Of a stretch of 8,829 nt of DNA, positions 1 to 4,615 are shown piece by piece (positions within the stretch are counted from its first letter, which is position 1; each line of letters begins with the position of its first letter). The stretch is taken from NCBI GenBank assembly GCA_003648225.1, contig QMOL01000110.1:1-8829 (forward strand). The letters are read 5' to 3'. The stretch is from Chlamydiota bacterium. Its GTDB lineage: Bacteria > Auribacterota > UBA3054 > B51-G9. The position numbers and the translations under genes are program-made. The notes under the pieces were generated by a model. The model saw nothing but the letters and a program-made list of their open reading frames with translations. It was not told the origin of the DNA and ran no database searches.

Positions 1-1
1 C

Positions 2-205
2 GATAAATTAAAAATGCTGTCTCCTAATTTAATCGTTATGCACCCGGGACCAATTAATCGCGGGGTTGAACTTGCGAGTAATGTGGCCGACGGTTCAAAC
101 AGTGTTATTCTCGAGCAGGTTACGAACGGTCTTGCAGTCCGCATGGCTGTTCTTTTTCTTGTTACCGGCGGAACTTCTCTTCATCCTGAACAACTTTCAT
201 CATGA
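2..205 (+). CDS. pyrB: Aspartate carbamoyltransferase catalytic subunit, C-terminal fragment (5' end outside window)
   Basis: This is the last 67 codons of aspartate carbamoyltransferase, the cytosolic enzyme that joins carbamoyl phosphate and aspartate to make N-carbamoyl-aspartate in de novo pyrimidine synthesis. The reading frame is open to the left edge, so the methionine at 14 is internal and not a start. The recognisable segment is VMHPGPINRGVELASNVADG followed by SVILEQVTNGLAVRMAVL. This is the C-terminal signature of bacterial PyrB, carrying the His-Pro-Gly-Pro loop that helps bind aspartate, then the final helix. Its TGA stop (203-205) shares four bases with the pyrC start (ATGA), so the two are very probably co-transcribed and translationally coupled. 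The carbamoyl-phosphate-binding N-terminal domain is not visible. Identity is close to certain; completeness of the gene cannot be judged. Confidence 0.95.
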   Translation, partial: DKLKMLSPNLIVMHPGPINRGVELASNVADGSNSVILEQVTNGLAVRMAVLFLVTGGTSLHPEQLSS

Positions 206-1491
206 GCATATTAATTTATAACGGAAAAATAAATGATCCGGCACAAAATATTAATTACACCGGATGGCTTTTAATTAAAAACGGGAAAATCGATTCTATC
301 GGGAAAGGAGCTCCGGCAAAATCGTTAAAAGCAGACGATAAAATTGACGCAAAAGGCGCATTTGTTTCTCCGGGATTTATTGACATTCATGTTCATCTGC
401 GGGAACCGGGGCAGGAAGGCAAAGAAACTATCGAGACGGGGTGTAAAGCTGCTGTCGCAGGCGGATTTACTTCCGTCGCGTGTATGCCGAACACGTCGCC
501 CACAATTGACCACGCGTCAATTGTAAAATTTATAAATCTTGAAGCTGACAGAGTCAATCTCGCAAATGTTTTTCCGGTCGGCGCGGTTACTATTGATAGA
601 AAAGGCGTTGAAATGACCAACATCGGCGCACTTGTTGAAGCGGGTGTTGTAGCGATTAGCGATGACGGATCGCCGGTTCATGACGCTATGGTTATGCGCA
701 CAATTCTTGATTATTCAAGGATGTTTAATATCCCTGTTATCAATCATTGTGAAGATCTGCAATTAGTAAATGACGGCACGATGAATGAAGGCTTTTTCTC
801 CACGAAACTCGGCCTGAGAGGTATCCCTTCAGCTTGTGAAGATGTTATGATCGCAAGAGATATTATCCTCGCTGAATATACAGGCGGACGTATTCATATC
901 GCTCATCTTTCAACCGCGGGCGGAGTGAGAATGATTCGTGAAGCAAAAGCTCGCGGCGTAAGAATAACCTGCGAAGTTACGCCTCATCATTTAACTTTAA
1001 CCGATGAAGCTCTTTGCGAGTTTGACACAAACTTTAAAATGAATCCCCCGCTTCGCTCGGAAAAAGATCGCCAGGCGCTTATAGAAGGAATTGTTGACGG
1101 CACAATTGATGCAATTGCAACCGATCACGCACCGCACGGCTCAACCGGCAAAGATGTCGAATTTGATTACGCGTCAAACGGAGTGATTGGTTTGGAAACT
1201 GCTCTACCTATTGTTTACACAAAACTTGTTAAGGAAAATATTATCCCGCTCGAAAAAATGATTGAAGTTCTTACAGCCGGACCTGCAAAAGTTATTGGTT
1301 TAAAGAATAAAGGGTCTTTAATTCCCGGTGCAGACGCGGATATTGTAATTTGGGACGCGGAAAATCAATACACAATTGATGTAAATAAATTTTATTCAAA
1401 AGCTAAAAACTGTCCTTTTGACAGATGGGATGTTTTCGGAAAACCACTTCACACAATTGTCTCCGGAGAAATAAAGTATGGAGTGCATTAA
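202..1491 (+). CDS. pyrC: Dihydroorotase, class I
   Basis: PyrC reversibly cyclises N-carbamoyl-aspartate to dihydroorotate, the step after PyrB. The 429 residues match the usual length of class I bacterial dihydroorotases. Metal-binding motifs of the amidohydrolase barrel are intact: DIHVH (H63, H65), the ISDDG segment (D154/D155), INHCED (H182), HIAHLSTAGG (H232, H235) and ATDHAPH (D308, H309). The Asp in the DDG segment stands where class II enzymes use a carboxylated lysine; by recall of the Bacillus anthracis enzyme, whose ligands lie four positions earlier, D155 is the likely ligand. The ATG at 202 overlaps the pyrB stop, which sets the start and suggests coupling, with no separate Shine-Dalgarno needed. 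The last codons (Y-G-V-H-stop) lie inside a dispersed hairpin repeat (1479-1538) that supplies a TAATAA tandem stop. Function is confident. Confidence 0.97.
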   Translation: MSILIYNGKINDPAQNINYTGWLLIKNGKIDSIGKGAPAKSLKADDKIDAKGAFVSPGFIDIHVHLREPGQEGKETIETGCKAAVAGGFTSVACMPNTSPTIDHASIVKFINLEADRVNLANVFPVGAVTIDRKGVEMTNIGALVEAGVVAISDDGSPVHDAMVMRTILDYSRMFNIPVINHCEDLQLVNDGTMNEGFFSTKLGLRGIPSACEDVMIARDIILAEYTGGRIHIAHLSTAGGVRMIREAKARGVRITCEVTPHHLTLTDEALCEFDTNFKMNPPLRSEKDRQALIEGIVDGTIDAIATDHAPHGSTGKDVEFDYASNGVIGLETALPIVYTKLVKENIIPLEKMIEVLTAGPAKVIGLKNKGSLIPGADADIVIWDAENQYTIDVNKFYSKAKNCPFDRWDVFGKPLHTIVSGEIKYGVH

Positions 1492-1538
1492 TAAAGATTT
1501 TTTCATAAATTAAGCAAAAACAAAAAATCATTTAATGC
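1479..1538 (+). repeat. GGAG-foot hairpin repeat, copy A (over the pyrC stop codon)
   Basis: The core TGGAGTGCATTAATAAAGA (1479-1497) matches copies B and C at 18 of 19 bases. It forms the 5' side of an imperfect hairpin. The lower stem is GCATTAA (1485-1491) with TTAATGC (1532-1538). The internal loop is TAAA (1492-1495) opposite AT (1530-1531). The upper stem is GATTTTTT (1496-1503) with AAAAAATC (1522-1529), closing an 18-base loop. The pyrC stop TAA (1489-1491) and a second in-frame TAA lie inside the left arm. The layout suits a REP-like element or a structured 3' end; the class is inferred. Confidence 0.75.
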
Positions 1539-1554
1539 GATAATTTATATATCG
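1537..1554. repeat. Short inverted repeat in the pyrC downstream spacer
   Basis: GCGATA (1537-1542) and TATCGC (1549-1554) are perfect inverted arms around a short AT-rich loop, immediately after hairpin copy A and overlapping its last two bases. It may be a second small stem in the 3' region of the pyrC transcript. It could also be chance in AT-rich spacer DNA. Confidence 0.35.
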
Positions 1555-1586
1555 CTCGATGCGACAATAAATTACAAATTTCTACT

Positions 1587-1602
1587 AAAAAATTTATTTT
1601 TT
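1587..1602. terminator. Possible AT-only bidirectional terminator between convergent genes
   Basis: AAAAAA (1587-1592), TTTA, TTTTTT (1597-1602) form an A/T inverted repeat between pyrC and the converging glycosidase-like gene, so either transcript would end its stem in a U run. The stem has no G or C and would be weak. The call rests on position and base pattern only; the larger hairpins A and B on either side are equally good candidates for stopping transcription. Confidence 0.3.
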
Positions 1603-1645
1603 AATTATAACTTTTTGCAAGATGTTCAGTTACGATTGCAACAGT

Positions 1646-1705
1646 TGCAGTAAATGACTCGCCAGTTTTTCTACTTTTAGCGCGAGTCTTTATTACTGCA
1701 CTCCA
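1646..1705 (-). repeat. GGAG-foot hairpin repeat, copy B (over the 3' end of the glycosidase-like gene)
   Basis: On the - strand the core TGGAGTGCAGTAATAAAGA (plus coordinates 1687-1705) is identical to copy C. The lower stem is TGCAGTAA (1693-1700) with TTACTGCA (1646-1653). The internal loop is TAAA (1689-1692) opposite AT (1654-1655). The GC-rich upper stem is GACTCGC (1682-1688) with GCGAGTC (1656-1662), around a 19-base loop. The glycosidase-like gene ends inside this loop (TAA at 1677-1679), so its last residues (M-E-C-S-N-K-D-S-R) are encoded by the repeat. The copy faces copy A across the convergent spacer. This is the best paired of the three hairpins. Confidence 0.8.
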
Positions 1706-2921
1706 TAACAACACATCCGCCGGGATTCAAATTCCACGCAGATTTTTTATCATCGAATTCAGCGTCAATTTGATCAATAATTTTAAATTTTTGTTTTTCA
1801 GAGAAAGAAAAATCCGCAGATTTTTTATAACTTGCATTAGCAATTACCAAATTCAGCTTATCCCCTTTAACAAAAGTTCCAATCACTAAATCAAAATTAT
1901 TACCGATGGGTGTTACAACAGGTGAATTACCATTAACTTTTTTCCCGTTTTTGTATCGCGCGTTATGAGCGCAGTTCCACCAAACAAGTTTGCGACCGTT
2001 TTTTCTAAGAAAAGCGTTTTCTTCTTTTAAATATTCGTACATCGGATTTCTGCTGCCGTCACCGTTAATCATTCCGCCAAAATACTCTTCATTCATTTCA
2101 AGAGCGCCGGGAAGAGTTGCTATTTCCGGTGTCCAGCAGCAAAACCAGCAAACTCCGTGTGAGCCGTAAGCGAGAGCTGTATTTGCCTGCCAAAGTATTT
2201 CAGCTCTGGTTGGAACGCGGAGATAATCATTTGTTCCTGATTTAACTCCCATGCTTAAAATAAAATTCCAAAAAGGAATTCCGGCTTTCCTCGCTGCTTC
2301 ACCAACAATTTTTAAATCATTAAAATAAATTTCTTCACGTTTAGTTTTTTCTTCCGGAGAGGCAATATTATCGGCAAGCAAAGCATAATTATCATAAGAA
2401 ATGATGGACGGATTAACAATTTTTATGAATTTATCAAGATAATCCTGATAATTTTCTGCGCCAAGCTGTAGATTATTAGCATAAGAAGGGAAAAGATTTA
2501 TAAAAGGTTCATGTTTTGGATCTTTTTCAAGATATAATTTCCGCAGTTCAGCAAGACGGGGGAAGATTCCCGCGTCCGGCTCGTCACGAATTACATATCC
2601 GGCAAAAGCGGAATGATTTTTATAATCTTCCGTCATTGCTTTAATGGCAGCATATTCAATCGGCGCGGAAGTCGTAATCGCCATCGGGCAGACACGTTTA
2701 TCCCAGGTTAAAATTCTTATCCCTGTTTTTTCGGCTAAATCGAGAGCTTTAAGATTTGAAGGTCCGTCATCAGATTGATTGCCCGGAACAAGAACATCAA
2801 TATTTGCGTCAGCAATTTCTTTAAAACTGGAAAGGGTGGTATGTTCAAGTGTTGGTCCGCCGAAAGCGACGACAACGAATTCATCAGCAAGTTCGACGTT
2901 GTTTTTTTGTTTTGTTTGCAA
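1677..2921 (-). CDS. Glycosidase-like TIM-barrel protein with C-terminal beta-domain, function unknown; possibly 5'-truncated
   Basis: I do not recognise a named family with certainty. The 414 residues read as a (beta/alpha)8 barrel (about 15-305) followed by a beta-rich domain (about 340-406), as in retaining glycoside hydrolases of clan GH-A. Visible segments are AGYVIRDEPDAG (109-118; D113 and E114 sit where an acid/base would on strand 4), INLFPSYAN (141-149), SYDNYAL (175-181) and the aromatic run GVCWFCCWTPE (256-266). I see no obvious second catalytic glutamate on the strand before that run, so hydrolase activity is uncertain. From memory, comparable proteins are often exported, yet no signal peptide is visible. 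The only start near the N-terminus is TTG at 2919-2921, inside repeat C, and the next methionine is residue 80; the frame is also open upstream through the cysK 3' end. The C-terminus lies in repeat B. It follows cysK by 46 bases on the same strand. Confidence 0.6.
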   Translation of the reverse strand: MQTKQKNNVELADEFVVVAFGGPTLEHTTLSSFKEIADANIDVLVPGNQSDDGPSNLKALDLAEKTGIRILTWDKRVCPMAITTSAPIEYAAIKAMTEDYKNHSAFAGYVIRDEPDAGIFPRLAELRKLYLEKDPKHEPFINLFPSYANNLQLGAENYQDYLDKFIKIVNPSIISYDNYALLADNIASPEEKTKREEIYFNDLKIVGEAARKAGIPFWNFILSMGVKSGTNDYLRVPTRAEILWQANTALAYGSHGVCWFCCWTPEIATLPGALEMNEEYFGGMINGDGSRNPMYEYLKEENAFLRKNGRKLVWWNCAHNARYKNGKKVNGNSPVVTPIGNNFDLVIGTFVKGDKLNLVIANASYKKSADFSFSEKQKFKIIDQIDAEFDDKKSAWNLNPGGCVVMECSNKDSR

Positions 2922-2963
2922 TGAATTTTCGCAAAAGCTAAAATTCTTTATTACTGCACTCCA
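2917..2963 (-). repeat. GGAG-foot hairpin repeat, copy C (between cysK and the glycosidase-like gene)
   Basis: On the - strand the core TGGAGTGCAGTAATAAAGA (plus coordinates 2945-2963) starts four bases after the cysK stop codon and is identical to copy B. The lower stem is reduced to TGCA (2955-2958) with TGCA (2917-2920). The upper stem is GAATTTT (2940-2946) with AAAATTC (2923-2929), around a 10-base loop. The right arm has AT (2921-2922) in the same place as copies A and B but lacks four bases of the lower stem. The TTG proposed as the start of the downstream gene overlaps this right arm, so the hairpin could hide that start in the mRNA; that is inference. Confidence 0.7.
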
Positions 2964-2967
2964 AAAC

Positions 2968-3882
2968 TTAACTGGACAACCATGTTGAAAGGTAGCGTTC
3001 GCCGGTATCGCAAATAATCGTTACGATTTGTTTACCTTTATTTTCTTCTTTTTTGGCAAGTTGTAAAGCTGCCCAGACATTCGCGCCGGAAGAAATACCG
3101 CATAAGATACCTTCTTTTTTTGCGAGTTGGCGGGAAATTTCGCCTGCGTCATTGGAATCAACAATAATGATATCATCGATAATTTTTTTATTAAGAACCT
3201 CGGGAACAAATCCCGCGCCAATCCCCTGAATTTTATGCGGCCCGGCATTTTCACCTGAAATCACAGCAGATCCTTTTGGTTCTACAGCTACAATCTTAAT
3301 ATTTGAATTTTGTTCTTTAAGAAAATTCCCCGTTCCTGTAATTGTTCCTCCTGTGCCAACTCCGGTAACAAAAAAATCAATTTCACCGTTTGTATCGTTC
3401 CAGATTTCCGGACCTGTTGTTTTATAATGCGCTTCCGGGTTGGCAGGATTATTAAACTGCTGCGGCATAAATGAATTTGGAATTTCCGCTGAGAGTTTTG
3501 CCGCTTCATCAATCGCGCCTTTCATTCCTTTATCGCCCGGAGTGAGAACGAGTTCCGCACCCATAATTTCAAGAAGTTTGCGTCGTTCAACACTCATGGT
3601 TTCCGGCATTGTAAGGATAAGTTTATATCCTTTTACCGCGGAAACAAAAGCGAGTCCGATTCCTGTATTTCCGCTTGTCGGCTCGATAATTGTAGCTCCC
3701 GGAGCGATTTCGCCTTGATTTTCCGCGGTTTCAACCATAGCGAGGGCGATTCTGTCTTTAACGCTGCCCAAAGGATTCCGTGATTCGAGCTTTACTAAAA
3801 TATCTGCGGGTATATTTTTGGATAATTTATTTAGCTTAATGAGAGGTGTTTTTCCTATGGAGTCGAGAATATTCATTTTCAT
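2968..3882 (-). CDS. cysK: Cysteine synthase A (O-acetylserine sulfhydrylase)
   Basis: This PLP enzyme makes L-cysteine from O-acetyl-L-serine and sulfide in the cytosol, the last step of sulfur assimilation. The 304-residue length is typical of CysK. Motifs run in order: NPLGSVKDR with the PLP-binding lysine K42; the substrate loop TSGNTG (69-74); the phosphate-binding GTGGT (176-180); PHKIQGIGAGF (215-225), the segment characteristic of O-acetylserine sulfhydrylases; GISSGAN (262-268) with the serine near the PLP pyridine nitrogen; and GERYLST close to the C-terminus. An in-frame TAA three codons upstream bounds the start. ATG occurs at codons 1 and 3, so the true start is uncertain by two residues. 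No Shine-Dalgarno is seen. CysM or cystathionine beta-synthase are less likely, given the length and the PHKIQGIG segment. No serine acetyltransferase lies next to it. Confidence 0.95.
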   Translation of the reverse strand: MKMNILDSIGKTPLIKLNKLSKNIPADILVKLESRNPLGSVKDRIALAMVETAENQGEIAPGATIIEPTSGNTGIGLAFVSAVKGYKLILTMPETMSVERRKLLEIMGAELVLTPGDKGMKGAIDEAAKLSAEIPNSFMPQQFNNPANPEAHYKTTGPEIWNDTNGEIDFFVTGVGTGGTITGTGNFLKEQNSNIKIVAVEPKGSAVISGENAGPHKIQGIGAGFVPEVLNKKIIDDIIIVDSNDAGEISRQLAKKEGILCGISSGANVWAALQLAKKEENKGKQIVTIICDTGERYLSTWLSS

Positions 3883-3915
3883 ATAAAGTTAGCAGTTATT
3901 AATTAATCGTCCCTT

Positions 3916-3934
3916 AAAAACTACTTAAAAGTAG
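3916..3934 (-). terminator. Probable intrinsic terminator after the carbonic anhydrase gene
   Basis: On the - strand, CTACT-TTTA-AGTAG (3934-3921) forms a short hairpin followed directly by five T residues (3920-3916), 18 bases after the carbonic anhydrase stop codon. The order of stem then U run fits rho-independent termination and would partly separate this gene from cysK. The stem is short and AT-rich, so read-through is likely. Confidence 0.5.
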
Positions 3935-3952
3935 AACAATTTTGTATTTTGA

Positions 3953-4549
3953 CTAATTGCCGGACGCGGACACTTTTAAATCTTTTAAAATACCGTTTTT
4001 AATGTTATAAATCCATCCGTGAAGATTTAATGTATTTCCGCTTTCCCAAGCGTTTTGCACAACGGCAGTGTTAGAAATATTTTTAACCTGTTCTATTACA
4101 TTTAATTCACATAACAAATCAAGCTGTTTCTCGTGATTAAGTCCTTTAAATTTTTCAATATTTAATCGATATACGTCCTTAACATGCCGCAGCCAGTTAT
4201 CAATAAGACCGTGTGTATGATTTTCCAAAGCCGCGGTAATTCCTCCGCAATCATAATGTCCACAAACAATAATATGTTCAACTTTAAGAACGTCCACCGC
4301 GTATTGAATAACCGACAAGCAGTTCAAATCAGTATGAACAACAACGTTGGCAATGTTTCGATGAACGAAAATTTCACCTGGTGACAAATCGACAATTTGT
4401 GTAGCCGGAACTCGACTGTCAGAGCAACCTATCCATAAGTACTTAGGAGATTGTTGTTTAGACAGTGCAGAGAAAAAATCCGGGTTTTTCTTTTTGACAG
4501 AATTTGCCCAAGCCAGATTTTTATCAAAAAGATGTTTTAAAGTTTTCAA
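3953..4549 (-). CDS. can: Beta-class carbonic anhydrase, type II (bicarbonate-regulated)
   Basis: It interconverts CO2 and bicarbonate, supplying bicarbonate for carboxylation and carbamoyl phosphate synthesis. Zinc ligands of the beta class are all present: C42 and D44 in GCSDSR, H98 and C101 in CGHYDCGG; D44 and R46 form the usual catalytic pair. The sequence follows E. coli Can closely (ELFVHRN-like, HTDLNCLSVIQYAVDVLKVEHII-like and CELNVIEQV-like segments). At 198 residues it is about 20 shorter, lacking only the C-terminal tail. Residues recalled as the non-catalytic bicarbonate site of the Haemophilus influenzae enzyme are all kept at the same numbers (W39, G41, P48, A49, R64, Y181), so allosteric bicarbonate inhibition is expected. 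The start is TTG (4547-4549), chosen because a perfect Shine-Dalgarno lies seven bases upstream and the N-terminus aligns with E. coli Can. Helicase upstream by 66 bases, cysK downstream. Confidence 0.95.
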   Translation of the reverse strand: MKTLKHLFDKNLAWANSVKKKNPDFFSALSKQQSPKYLWIGCSDSRVPATQIVDLSPGEIFVHRNIANVVVHTDLNCLSVIQYAVDVLKVEHIIVCGHYDCGGITAALENHTHGLIDNWLRHVKDVYRLNIEKFKGLNHEKQLDLLCELNVIEQVKNISNTAVVQNAWESGNTLNLHGWIYNIKNGILKDLKVSASGN

Positions 4550-4556
4550 AAATAAG

Positions 4557-4564
4557 ACCTCCTT
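4557..4564 (-). promoter_or_regulatory. Strong Shine-Dalgarno fixing a TTG start for carbonic anhydrase
   Basis: On the - strand AAGGAGGT lies seven bases before TTG (4547-4549). It is a full anti-16S match at ideal spacing and supports TTG as the start. No other gene in the window has a comparable ribosome binding site. Confidence 0.85.
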
Positions 4565-4615
4565 ATTCAGTCGCTTATTAAAAAAAATTATTTTTAAAGA
4601 AACGATTATTTGTCT

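Noticed and set aside
325..623. Several small open frames overlapping pyrC on both strands
   Set aside because: They are shadows of the pyrC reading frame, which carries all catalytic motifs; their translations are Arg/Ser/Thr-rich and show no domain.
1637..1649. Palindrome TGCAACAGTTGCA as a regulator binding site
   Set aside because: It lies between converging gene ends, not near a promoter, and overlaps the right arm of hairpin B.
1479..2963. The three hairpins as true integron attC sites
   Set aside because: Cassette-like placement and a variable central stem are suggestive, but no RYYYAAC or GTTRRRY boxes sit at the hairpin feet, no integrase is present, and one copy lies at pyrC, an operon-embedded core gene, on the other strand.
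1479..2963. The three hairpins as a CRISPR array
   Set aside because: Spacing is irregular (about 190 and 1,240 bases), orientation is mixed, and the repeats overlap gene ends. No cas genes are present.
2779..2988. Open frame on the + strand inside the glycosidase-like and cysK region
   Set aside because: It is the complement of better supported genes, has no recognisable motif, and crosses repeat C.
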